NCBI GenBank assembly: GCA_011947345.1
Contig: JAAVTG010000561.1
Span: forward strand, 496,001 to 560,000
Reading direction: 5' to 3'
DNA length: 64,000 nucleotides
From: Phytophthora quininea
Taxonomy: Eukaryota > Oomycota > Peronosporomycetes > Peronosporales > Peronosporaceae
The notes under the pieces were generated by a model, which was given only the letters and a program-made list of their open reading frames with translations, was not told the DNA's origin and searched no databases. Of the stretch, positions 33,424-44,516 are shown piece by piece (the stretch's first letter is position 1; each line of letters starts with the position of its first letter). The translations under genes were made by a program, and so were the position numbers.

Positions 33424-34560
33424 TCAGTACGAACCTATGTCCATCTTTGAAATGATGCCAGTGTGGTACCAACAGTTGCGGACAACCTTCTCGGACACTT
33501 CCCTCCAGCCTTCTGAGCACCATTTCATGGCAGCGTAGATGTTGATAGGGGAATATGGCTCTCCTCGGTAAAACATATCGAGCTCTGCCTCTTATTTTTT
33601 TACTGGTAGTGGTCCTTAAGGCTCTTGATGATTCCTTGCTCCATACGTTGAAGTGCTGCGGTCGTGTTTGGCGACAACTTGTGCACAACTACGTCAGATA
33701 GTTCAACAAGATCACTATTATGAGGTGATACGTTGTCGACAAGCAGCAATATGTACCGATTCTGCTCCTGTATGCTCTTATTGAGCTGTTCCAGCCACTT
33801 GCAGTACTTAGTGGTGTTCATCCAGGCCTTCTTCGTGTTCGTGTATGTTGAACCGATCTCGACGAAAGCGTCGTGGCCCTTCATTGGACGTGGTACTGCA
33901 GACTTTCCAATAAAATGTAGAGGCAGCAAGTCTGTGCCGTCGGCGTTGGTGGCGACGCAAACCGTTATGCGTTCCTTACTCTGCTTCTTTTTCAGCTTTA
34001 TCCACGGTCCACGGTGAGCGTCCCCGCGGCTCTCGGCGATAGATGAACGACGTCTCATCCACGTTGTACACGTCCCGTATGTTGTACTTGGCTACAACAG
34101 CTTGAAGTTCCTTAAGACCTTCCTTCACCACCTCTTTATCAAGCGATCCACCCTCGCCATGACGACGAGAAACCCACAGCCCGTTTCGCTGCTGAAAGTG
34201 ATACAGCCACCCACGGCTTGGTGCCTTGCCGCTGGGCAGCTGGGCACCTTCGCGGTCGGCTATGCTCAGCACAATTGCACCAGTGATGGTGGCGTTACCA
34301 TGCCAGGCTTTGTAGGCTTCGATTCGTTGCATGATCTTATTTTCTGAAGCGATCTGCGCTGAAGTGCAGTGTCGTTTGCGGGCTTTGTGGGCCTCAGGGA
34401 TGGTAACGTATTCTGCCTTGCGCTTGAGAAATTCCTCGAACGGAGGAGCGCTTTACGGGGACTTGAAACTCTTGGGAAGCCCAATGTATGAGCGTCTTCA
34501 ATACCCATGAAGGCTGAGCAGCGGCTTTGTTGCACAAGATGCGCTTTTCGTAGAGGTTTA
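33424..34560 (-). mobile_element. Pogo/Tigger-type (Tc1-mariner superfamily) transposase, degenerate
   Basis: The N-terminal helix-turn-helix region reads YEKRILCNKAAAQPSW and, in another frame, LKRKAEYVTI near 34400. A CENP-B-like second domain follows (WLYHFQQRNGLWVSRRHGEG). The DDE catalytic region has VYNVDETSF, ITVCVATNADGTDLLPLHF, LLLVDNVSPHN and LSPNTTAALQRMEQGII. The end is NIYAAMKWCSEGWREVSEKV, stop 33424-33426. Frame changes near 34440, 34010 and 33600 suggest decay or sequence error. No flanking TA or terminal inverted repeats could be placed. Such elements move by cut and paste; this copy is probably inactive. Confidence 0.85.
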
Positions 34561-34829
34561 GCGTCGTGTACGAGGCTGGTTGACATGTCATGATGTCGTG
34601 CAGATAATGTTTTAACTGAGAGTTTGAGTGTCGCTGTGCTCGCTGCGATTTGAGGTGGCAAGAGGCCGACGTGTCATCCCTCCTCGAGGAGGGGAAATCT
34701 TTGAAGTTAATTGGATGGGTGGTTGTCATGGGGAGTGGATAGCCGACGCGAGCAAATCGTAGCACAGAATCATTTAGTTTTGGAGGCCATCGAAACATAC
34801 CGGGGCCGAAAACGCGGTGCACATATGTA

Positions 34830-37800
34830 CTTAGACTTCATTGCTTGAAGGGAAGATTGCCAGCTTTCCAAAAAAGGAGGCTCCGGTTCGCTTCGTTGGG
34901 GCGTATTGATCTCCACAAGGGCCAATAAAGTTACATACAGAGAGATGTGGAACAGAGTCGGACGCTGGCTTCATTCTCAAATCGACAGCAGCGATCAAAA
35001 GATCTCAGCGTAGAGCGCCTGGGGCATGAGCCCCCAAGCGAATTATGATGCAAGAAACAGCGACAGCAATGGACGGGTGGCCCGCGGTGGCACGCGGCGA
35101 CAGCAAGAGCTGGCTGGTGGAGAGTGGCGACGGCGGCCTTTGGAGGAGTGGTTGTAGGCCCAGCACGTGAAGCTGTTCCAGCCAGCGGTTTGTACATAGA
35201 AACCTAAGGCTAAACCAAGCTCTAGTGCTGTTTTTAACCTTGCAATTAACTTTCAAAAGCTCAACGTACTATAGATGTTCACAGTTGTAGTCCTAATTTG
35301 TAAAGGGCTAACCACACCTTAATTACCGATGTACACTGTTGTGATGATAAAACTTGGGGTATTGATCGACTCGACACCATAGTCTGACTAATGAGATCCT
35401 ATTGGTTGCCTTTTATCCCATGAATGGAGACATGTGGACAGTCACACACAAGTTCGTCTTTCGTCCGAAAGAACAGATTGCATATTGTTGTCGTTTTCCC
35501 GGTAGACAATGTCCCGGGCCGTTGTGTCTATGGCTGGCTCCCAGCAGCACACCAGTACCTGACCGAGGCTTTCGTTTAAGCAATTTAGCGACCGTACCCT
35601 AATCAAACAACCGTTTTGCCACAACGGGTATACAATGTAAATTTACTGTTCCCGGTTCCTACCAAGTTCCCAAATCAGTTTGGTGGGAAGATCATCAGTT
35701 ACGGCCCCACGTAAATCCCGTCCAGATGGACCCGTATGACTCACTGTGAGCACCGCGCGTACTACTGGAAGTGGTAAAAGTCCAAGCGGAACATAATAAG
35801 GTGAAGCGACCTTGCGTATATATTTTATTGTCTACCGATTTCTCCAAAGACGTTTTTATACGGCTTCCATAGCCACCAATTCGACCCTATAAACCATGAA
35901 ATTTATTCCATAATCTCTTGAGTATTTTTTTATTAATGCGATACTTTTTACAGTGTCAATAAGCTCTACATCCCCGAGTCCTAAGGCACCGCCGACCGTG
36001 AGGTATCCAGTCTCTAGCACACGTTTAGGAAACTTGTCACCATTTACAAGTCGACCGGAACTGGGGTGTACCCTCCCAAGGTTCACGATGCAAAGGCTTT
36101 GAACCAAAACGTTAATGCTTCGCCACATGCTGTTGTGCTATCAGCTCGTACCACGCGGACTCAAACGGATGATGACCAGCCCCGCACTGCCCAAATGGGC
36201 CGTCTTCCGGCGAAGGAGACTTGAAGAGATCCCCGGACTGCTGCTGGCAACCCAACCATGGCAGAGATATGACTGTGTTGGAGTACATCGACCATTCGTA
36301 CGGTATCGTTCATATTGCGTTTAGATTACTCATATTGTATTAAAACATTTACATAACTAAGGAACCTGCATGTATCCTTGGCCTCACGCCTACCTCCTAG
36401 CCGTCGGCGACATGCAACACCTCGCGGATATGTGTGCACCCATCACCATCTCGTGGTGTCGCTGTTTCGGCTCGGTTTTTTGACTTGCTATATTCAATAA
36501 GAACTGCTTTTATATACTAAAATGTTGCGTTTTGTCGACCACACGGTCTAGCTTCCCGGAGACATATCACAGTCTTCAGTGGGAAGGCGGTTACGCTACT
36601 GGAACTAATATGACCTCCCGTCTGGAAACTGGTTTTAATGTGACCGGTTTTCGCTTCTTGCTCGAAAACTTTAATAAACTGTGGGGGCAAGTTTGATGGT
36701 TACGTGTCGCGCTGGCCACGTAATTGAACGGTAGCGAGCTGCTATATTAAGTGAAATAATATGTTCCTCCGCGATTGGACTTGCAGTGGTGTTGCACCAT
36801 TTTCCGTCCCAGTTCTCTTGGTTACATTTAATTTCAATTATGATGACACCTGTACGCATGCAGACCGTTCGTCTGCAGAACATGCTGCCATCTTGACGAT
36901 GAATGACAAGAAGAAGAATGGTCGGCCTGCTTAAACGTACTGTCGACATGACGACGAACGACGAGAAGAAGGTGGAGATGCATCTTTTTACATCTAACAG
37001 GCTTCTTTGCCTTGAAATATCATTTCCAAATTCGCACAGGACTGCAATGAGCGACGCAGGCAGTTCTCCGAGTGATCTCACCGCAACTGCCGCACGGCCT
37101 CAACGCGAGAACAGTTTTATTGAGGCGTTTTGCATTTGATCGTTGTTTTTACGTCAGCGTGTAACAGTGCTTCTATCACGCCACTGGTACTGGAAATTGG
37201 GATAATGAAACGGAGATAATAGATAACGTTTATTGACATTGGCCAACTACTGCATCGGCTTCGAGCTACAGTTAACAAGACTGCCCGGATGAAGTGGGGT
37301 TTTGTGTTGTTCTTGTGATATTGGAAAGTAACCATAGCCGAGCAGGGCAGAGTTCCGAGTCGCAGGGCCGTTATGAACTCCTTGTGCGACTTCTGACCAA
37401 TACCCACAACGTCGTTTAAGTTATGAGAGTATGACTAAATGACATCTTTAAGATCATTTCAACAAACAGTCAAAACGTGAACTTAATCTGAGGTTCGCAT
37501 ATCGTATAAGCTTTTACGTCGACCACAAGCCTAACAATCCCGCAACAAAACTATATTTGCATCCAAAACAAACACAAAGATACGCTAAACAGTCGCAATT
37601 ATTTCGCAACTATAGTTGACTGTGTGGTAGCTGTGGTTTGGTCAAAATGAACGTCTTCTGGCACGTCTGAAGGGCCGCCTTCCTAAACTTCATTGGTTCG
37701 TCTCGTCTACAAATTTGAATGTTACTATGTTCAAACAGGTGGGAATGATCCAAGATCCACTGTGGTCTGGGATCTGTCCAAGTAGTCCTGTTGGCACCAG

Positions 37801-39135
37801 ACCACTCCGTGGCCGTTAAAAACAATTTTGTATGTCACACTCTTCCCAGCTCGGGATTATTGCACTAACGTGCTCAATGACGACACCGTAAAACATATGC
37901 GAGCCAAAGAGGCAAAACTGGAACCATTTCCATGGCAAATGCGAGTCGGATACTCAGTCGGGGTCATTCAGAGGAAACAACGCAAGAGTATGCATTGTTG
38001 CATTGTATTCAACCCAAGTCGTGGCGAAACAGTTTTTCAGTAAGGCACAAATCAGATTCGGGCATGAGCGCCGTTCGCTGAGCACACATACACTCGAGAA
38101 AGTCGTGATTTGAGAGTGAACAAAAATATTAGGATGTTCGCACAGTCGACGAGTGCATGAGGGTGTGTCGATCATGCTCAGAATTTTATTATTAGTTGTT
38201 TTTAACCGTAAAAACAGCAAGCATGTATGGCATGCCCTGACACAACAAATATCGCAAATTCGGGATAGGATCTGAAGTTTAAGCTAGATAAATGGTGCAA
38301 CTTGGTGAAGTGCATCCGCAATGAAGCAGCGCGCAAATTTGTTTAGCACCTCTAATCACATCATGATATCAAGATATTTACAAAGGGGGCATATTGAACG
38401 CAAGCAACTTCAATTCTTCATTTTCAACGCCCTTTAGGTCCAAATTATGTTATAATTCGTAGCAGCTGGATATGCATGATTTAGAGACATTATCCGCTCT
38501 GGTGACGGATGTACTTGACTATTAACCATGAAAATTTGCCCCACTAAAATATTTATCTATCTTTAGACGTATTCCAACCCCCATTTTATATCTCGAAATT
38601 GCGCGTTTAGTTTATAGTATCTCAATTGTTGTACATCGCCTGTTAATGACCAAGACGCCATCTTTACATTTGCGGAAGTACAATTATTAACCCTTTCGCG
38701 AACAAGTTATTAAATATACCATACTAACTCAAGTAGGTTAGAAATGAAAAGCTATCAAACTAATGGACGTGTACTCATTTGAACAGAAGAGACACCCGTA
38801 TCTTGGTTGAAGAATGGAAAGCAGCAAAAGGCTACTATCATGTATTTTTGATTGGCCAAAAAGCAAATCCGCGACTGTTGGGCGATTCAGTGTGTCTACG
38901 AAAGATCGTATTCCCCGCCACACAGCGATGCCATTGGGCAAACAAAGAGTAGCCAGCTTAGAATCAGTCGTAGGATACGCCTGGCGCGACACGAAACTTC
39001 GCGATATATTTCAGAGTCGCGCGTTGGTTGTACGGCAATGGCTGACTACCGACCGACAGTTGAGCGAGCCGAGGTATGTTATCGTTTGTGCATGACTGGT
39101 ATCACCTTTCCAATTAAGTTTGCCATTGTTCAGCC
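34830..39135. other. AT-rich, gene-free stretch inside a transposon island
   Basis: More than 4 kb with many short open frames on both strands and none with a domain I recognise. Base composition is clearly more AT-rich than in the flanking genes. Some of it is probably decayed transposon sequence, but I cannot name families. Confidence 0.5.
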
Positions 39136-39138
39136 ATA

Positions 39139-39436
39139 GTTCCCAAAGCCCTACACATCGTCCCACAACACCGAAGGACTTGCGCTCACCAACGTGCGCG
39201 TTGAGAAGCTCCCTGTCAATACTACCTCCAGGCTTCAATCGCTAGACCAGGGAATCATCTACTGCGTTACGCGCGATGATCTACGCAAGAAGATGGAGTA
39301 TGCATTGGATGCTGTTGATGAAGGCATCGAGAATCCCTACAAAGTTGGCCCCTTGACAGCCATCGAGTGGTGTTCAAAAACGCGGCACGATCTTCCTATT
39401 CAAACTATAGTACACTGCTGGTTGCATCCCATTTGA
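39139..39436 (+). mobile_element. Pogo-type transposase fragment
   Basis: The stretch reads LALTNVRVEKLPVNTTSRLQ, then SLDQGIIYCVTRDDLRKKM and LTAIEWCSKT. This is the last third of the DDE domain of pogo transposases (the NTTS-LQ-D-GII block). It is a different lineage from the copy at 33424-34560, where the same block reads LSPNTTAALQRMEQGII. The upstream two thirds of the gene are missing or unrecognisable. Confidence 0.7.
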
Positions 39437-40452
39437 CCTCTAAGGCAGGCGTTAACTTCATACTGTAGTATATCAGTACAGTTGTGGCTGTGTGAAATGA
39501 GGCATAGCCTTCAGCATCAAATAACTCTTGATATCTTTGTGCATATCAGGCGGTCACTATTTCAGACACATCACTGTAATTACTTAGCAGCTACAGCCTT
39601 TAGTTCTTCTATTGAGGTGTCCAACGGTATTTTTGTTGTAAATTTGGGGTGACGGTCTCGTTATGGTATTTCCCTTTTAAATATTATAGAAGCCATGCTA
39701 ATACTGTATGTGCACCATCGCACAGAATTATTCCAACCGTTTAGGAAACTTGGATAGAATATATGTACAAGTAGCTAGTTTTGCTTTCACTTCAACTCTT
39801 CACAACATCCGCTAACCAAAAGAGCACGAACACTAACTAATCAATATACACACGAAAGAGAAGGTCACCCCCCAATACATATATGCACAACAAAAACTAA
39901 AAACGAGCTTTTACTACTCAAAACGAGCATTCCGACAATCTTTGATATAAACTATCTCCTCTGCTGTCCCCTGGCGTGATTCCGGGGCGGTCTTAGTTAG
40001 TAACTCAGACTTGCGTGAAGCTTCTCGGGCCTCGGGCCTTCACAAGCATGGCAATTATTACTAATAATTTATTAGCACTACCCTGCCACTTTTCCAAGAT
40101 CGCATATGTCAATATTATTATTCGCGCGAAAGCTTGCGGGTGTTAAAAATTTGTTGCACGTTTGATAGGCAAAATAAACCTACAAGAATCGCTCCATTCC
40201 TGTGGAGTCCAGTCTCCAGACGACCACGACCACCATGGCTGCCGCCGGCGCGCCGCCGCCGCCGCTAGCGGCTACACCAAGGACACCGACCCGACAACCG
40301 GCTACCGACTACCACATCATACACAACCTGCATAAACAACCAAGACTAGCTGCGCCGCGTAATGCAGCGCCATCATAAACAGCCAACGACTGGCCCTGCG
40401 AGGCCGAGGGAGGCTACCACAGGGCAGCACCCCTTGGGTAGGAGCAGAACTA
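39437..40452. other. AT-rich spacer leading into the gypsy element
   Basis: No gene recognised. A GC-rich patch near 40230-40290 precedes the retroelement. A TGTTA at 40140 could mark a long terminal repeat start, but I find no matching end. Confidence 0.35.
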
Positions 40453-40519
40453 GGAGATCATTGCTTCCGATCAATCTACTTACTTCGCAACTTACTTCCA
40501 AGCGCGCAAAACGTCATAA
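40453..40519 (+). repeat. 67-bp direct repeat, copy 1
   Basis: Identical over 67 bases to 43636-43702. It sits 36 bases before the gag start. It may be the 3' end of a long terminal repeat or leader sequence of the element. Confidence 0.9.
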
Positions 40520-40555
40520 AGAATTCTTTTCGACTACTACAAGCATCGCAACGAC

Positions 40556-41158
40556 ATGCTAGGCATCAGGGACGACTTCGAGTACGACTCTGAGGGTGAT
40601 GTCAGGATCGCGATGCCGCAGCCCATCTTCGAGGTGATGCGAGCTCCAAGTCTTAAGGTGTGGAGCCAAGCTTCGATCTCGACTTTCCTCCGGGAGCGGA
40701 GGCAGTATGAGGGCAAGGTGCTAGAGCAGTGTCGAGTCACGGGCGACGTCCATGCAGCCGTGACCCGGAGCATTTGCTCTTCGATTGAGCTACGTGTTTT
40801 GGAGCACGTGGCCCGCTACATTCTGAAAAAGGATGTCGCCAATGTGACCGACGAGATGTTGGTGACCGAGATGAAGCGGAAGGTTGGCGCGATGATGAAC
40901 GACCGCATCCCTGACGTTATCCAACTGTTTGCAACTCAGTTGAAGATGGACCTCGCAGAGGTTGACGTCGAGGCACGAGTTGCCAACTACTTCATGGCTT
41001 TCGACCGCATCGTCAAGGACAACGGCCTGTCTGGTATGCCTGGACGGGCCCCTGTCGTTGGTGAGGAGGGCCGGCAGCGCATGGAGTTGCGCTGCAAGCT
41101 GTTACTGGCCAACGTAACACCGGAAATACTTCGAGTTGACTTGAAGCGGCTCAAGTAA
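40556..41158 (+). CDS. gag: Ty3/gypsy retrotransposon Gag-like protein
   Basis: A 200-residue capsid-type protein starting MLGIRDDFEYDSEGDVRI, mostly helical, with no cellular homologue that I recognise. It ends in TAA at 41156-41158. The same frame continues without another stop through a zinc knuckle (CLICKGAHWARDC, 41228-41270) into the pol region, so the TAA interrupts a single Gag-Pol frame. It belongs to the element running to 43634. Confidence 0.75.
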   Translation: MLGIRDDFEYDSEGDVRIAMPQPIFEVMRAPSLKVWSQASISTFLRERRQYEGKVLEQCRVTGDVHAAVTRSICSSIELRVLEHVARYILKKDVANVTDEMLVTEMKRKVGAMMNDRIPDVIQLFATQLKMDLAEVDVEARVANYFMAFDRIVKDNGLSGMPGRAPVVGEEGRQRMELRCKLLLANVTPEILRVDLKRLK

Positions 41159-43634
41159 GCCGCGTGCACAGCCATCGAGTGCCCCAGTAAGTGGCCGCAG
41201 TACTGGGGGCAGCGCAAACCGCCGCGAGATGGATGTTTGATCTGCAAGGGAGCACACTGGGCTCGAGACTGCCCAACTGCTACAACAGAACAGAAAGCTG
41301 ACGTGGTGAAATCGCTGCGTGAGAAACGTGACCGCCAGCCGGAACGTGTCAAGCGTATCACGGCTGATGGTGAGCCGGCGTTCAGGAGTGCATTGATCAA
41401 TGGTGTGTTGGAAACACCATTCTGTCCCGACACTGGCTCGGACGCTAACATCATCGGGCGACCTGTCTTCGAGGAACTACGAGACCTGGTCCCGAACTTG
41501 TCCACCGAGCGTGTGGAGCCACCAGTCAGGGTGGTTGCAGCCGGCGGCAGCACGATGCTCTGTCACGAAAAGGTTCACATTGATCTCCAGATTGTGACAG
41601 CCGCCGGGCCGCTTGCGCTGACAGGCATTGAGTGCCTCGTCTTGGATGCACCCGAGGAAGAACTACTGCTCGGACGGACGACTCTACAATCGATTGGTGT
41701 GGATCTCGATGGGATTTTCGAACAGTTGGCCCAGCAGCATGTAGGTGAAGCTGATGCCGAAGCCGATGATATCCCTGACGTCCATGTCGAGGTTCTGGGA
41801 CCCCCAGCCGACGATTCGGTGATGAGTGTTTTGCATCGTCTCGTGGACGATGCTCTTGGGGCAGGCTTTGAAGTGAACCTTGGTGATTTGCTCAGGGAAT
41901 TGGTGGTCAGCTACGTCGACGTGTTCCGATTGCAGCTAGGCCGCGATGAGCCCGCTGACGTGGAGCCGTTGGCGGTGCGACTTGTTCCCGACGCGAAGCC
42001 CTGTCGAAGTGGTGTGCGTCGTTATCCTGAGGCACAGCGCCAATTCCTGCGGGATTATGTGCGGGAGTTGGAAGCTGCAGGCCTTGTCAAGCGCAACAAT
42101 AGCAGCCGATGGTCCTGTCCAGCGTTACCGATTGCCAAGAAGGGAACGAATGAGTTTCGGATCACGATCGATTACAGGCCGGTGAACAAGCTCACCGTTC
42201 CGCTGGCCGGAGCAGCACCTAATCTTGCTGTGGTAGTGGAAGCTGTGCGAGGCGCCTACGGGTTTGGGACTTTCGATTTCCACAAGGGATTTTGGCAAAT
42301 GCCACTTCATCCCGACAGTCGGGAGATGTTTAGCTTTGTCACTGAAGACGGGGTGTTCACTCCGACCCGCGTGCCCCAAGGGGCTAGCGACTCAGCAGTG
42401 TATTTCCAGGCACAAATGAACGATGTGCTCAAGGAGTTGCTTTTCAAAAGCGTTTTCGTGTGGATCGACGATGTGCTTTTGTTCGCACAGACACCTGGTG
42501 CATTTCTAAACAACCTGGAGACTTTTTCGCAATCTTACGCCAGCGGATGCTGAAGTTGAACGCGAGGAAATGCAGATTGTTTGCTCGCCGCGTGAGCCGG
42601 TGCGGCAAGTTGATCGATGGCGATGGTGTACAGCACGATCCAGCACGTCTTGCGGTGCTGCAGCAGATGCCACTGCCCCCGACAGGCGCGGCGTTGCAAC
42701 ATTTCCTGTGTGCGTTGAACTGGTTACGTGACTCGCTGATCGACTACTCTCGGACGGTGGCGCCACTGCAGGAAAAGCTGGAGAGGGTGATGCAGGAGCG
42801 TGGACGCCGCAAGTCGCAGCTCAGCGGTGCGATTCTCGAGTGGAGTGACGACGACCAGGTTGTATTCAAGCAAGTACTGGCCATGGTCGCTGCCTCATGC
42901 AAGCTCATCTTCCCTGACAAAGGAGCCACGGTGAACATGTTCTGTGATGCCTCGTTGACAGGTACTCGATCGTGGTCACGCAAGTACGTCGCTGGCAACA
43001 GGATCTACCTGTCGAGGAGCAGTCACACGAGCTACTCATCTGCCGCGGTGGCCTCTTCAAAGGCGCACAAACAAACTGGTCAATTGTAGAAAAGGAGGGC
43101 TACCCTATCGTCAAAGCCTGTTCAGATCTGGACTACATGCTTCAACGTGAAAATGGGTTTCACGTGTACTGTGACCACTCCAACATGATCAAGCTTTTCT
43201 TGCCGGAGCAAGAAGTGAAGCAGCACGTGAAAGGTAAACTGCAGCGATGGGCACTGACTTTGGTCGGCTGCCGCTACACCATTCATCACATTGCCGGCGA
43301 GAAGAACCTGTGGGCAGATATAGTGTCCAGGTGGGGACAGCCTGCAGCGGCTGGTGAATTGCTGGCAGTAAAGAGGGTCACCACACGTTCGCTCAAGTTC
43401 TCTTGGAGCTGCGTCCGCTGCAGGACGACCAGTTCACGTGGCCAACCCACACGGACATCGCAGCAGCGCAGCGTCAGTACGCGTACGATACTCCCACCTG
43501 CATGAACGCCGTTGACGGTGCTTTGGAACAGGATGGCAAGCTGTGGGTGCCGAGCAAGGCAAAGGAACTGGTGAAGCGGCTACTAGTGATAGCCCATTGC
43601 GGCGCTCAGGGGCACCGTGGTGTGCACGTTATGG
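41159..43634 (+). mobile_element. pol: Ty3/gypsy pol region, truncated in integrase
   Basis: Domains in order: zinc knuckle; aspartic protease (FCPDTGSDANIIG); reverse transcriptase (FRITIDYRPVNKL, FDFHKGFWQMPL, VPQGASDSAVYF, catalytic FVWIDDVLLF); RNase H, with MFCDASLTG and, in another frame, CSDLDYMLQ, FHVYCDHSNMI and HHIAGEKNLWADIVSRW; then the integrase zinc domain LVIAHCGAQGHRGVHVMVE. Reading changes frame near 42525 (a T run one base short), 42960 and 43400. Just after the zinc domain the sequence becomes the second 67-bp repeat, so the integrase catalytic core and 3' end are missing. The element cannot integrate by itself. The order protease-RT-RNase H-integrase is the Ty3/gypsy order. 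Confidence 0.88.
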
Positions 43635-43635
43635 T

Positions 43636-43702
43636 GGAGATCATTGCTTCCGATCAATCTACTTACTTCGCAACTTACTTCCAAGCGCGCAAAACGTCAT
43701 AA
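43636..43702 (+). repeat. 67-bp direct repeat, copy 2
   Basis: Exact match to 40453-40519. It replaces the rest of the integrase gene; the open frame runs through it and stops at its end. Confidence 0.9.
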
Positions 43703-44129
43703 TTCCATCATATCATTTTCCGTTTGTATGGTTCGTATTGTTGAGAGTACGCCACATGCTATTATTCATAGCTTCGTTGCCAAGACCCTCATTTTTTCCC
43801 GCACAGCGTGGGGAAGAACATTGTCAAGCTGACGACGCCACCGGCGTAGTGTCTATAGTATTGGCCGCAGTTCATCAGATATAGACGATGCTGCACGAAC
43901 AAGTTTGACGCTAGGTTTCCACGCGTGAACTGGCCATACTTCATCCATATCCTGGATGATTCTCCGGTGCGACGGGTTTTCGTCCACCTTCAGGGCCTTG
44001 TACAGGTGCTCAGTTTTGATGTTCGCCTTCCAAAACTGGTAGAATTCGCGATCACGGGCAGTAGCGGACGTCATCGCTTTGCTGATCATGACCTTGTCGA
44101 TAGTTCGTTCTTTCTCGTCATCGCTCGAC

Positions 44130-44145
44130 CTTCTCGTCTTGTGGT
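44130..44145 (+). repeat. 16-bp direct repeat flanking the insertion, copy 1
   Basis: CTTCTCGTCTTGTGGT, identical to 44367-44382. Both copies fall in the same codon phase of the effector (HKTRR on the minus strand). Confidence 0.9.
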
Positions 44146-44366
44146 ACGGCACTACCAGTTCATGTATCAACACGCAGAAGAGATTGGAATCAATGGCGAT
44201 AGCTTGAAACTAACCCTCATACGATTGGGTTTTGAGGCGCCAAAGGATGTGAATTTACCTCCGCCCCAGCAAAGAATTTGGATATCTCGACTGTGACCAA
44301 ATCACTCTTTTCTTATCTGTTTGGTAGACGAAATATCCTTTACCTAGTTAATCAACTTTATTCTCT
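44146..44366. mobile_element. 221-bp insertion of unknown origin inside the effector
   Basis: It lies between the two 16-bp repeats, so it looks inserted with duplication of the target. No terminal inverted repeats are visible. On the plus strand an open frame crosses it (NGDSLKLTLIRLGFEAPKDV), which could be a captured gene piece. Slippage or filler DNA from break repair is an alternative to transposition. Confidence 0.5.
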
Positions 44367-44382
44367 CTTCTCGTCTTGTGGT
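44367..44382 (+). repeat. 16-bp direct repeat flanking the insertion, copy 2
   Basis: Identical to 44130-44145. It is adjacent to the RSLR-coding end of the effector. Confidence 0.9.
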
Positions 44383-44516
44383 TTCGAAGAGAACGCTGGG
44401 CATCGGTCGAGTGAACTTGGTCCGGTGACACCCGCCGAGTTGGGGATTTCAGCGAAAGCGGAACTTGCTTGAAGGAAAAGAGCTACCGCAGCCAACAGGA
44501 TCAGGGACACTCGCAT

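Larger units (their letters stand above)
43853..44516 (-). pseudogene. Broken RXLR-type effector with insertion between RXLR and dEER
   Basis: A secretory signal (MRVSLILLAAVALFLQASSA) starts at 44516. About 40 residues later another frame shows STDAQRSLR, an RXLR motif in its usual context. The C-terminal part (44129 to 43853) has an acidic dEER-like stretch, SSDDEKERTIDK, and a WY-type helix block with FYQFWKANI and TEHLYKALKVDE. RXLR proteins are secreted and enter plant cells, where they act on host immunity. Two lesions are seen. A frame change of one net base lies between the signal and RSLR, near 44435. A 237-bp block (one 16-bp repeat plus 221 bp) splits RSLR from the acidic stretch and brings stops. 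The target and activity are unknown. Confidence 0.75.
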
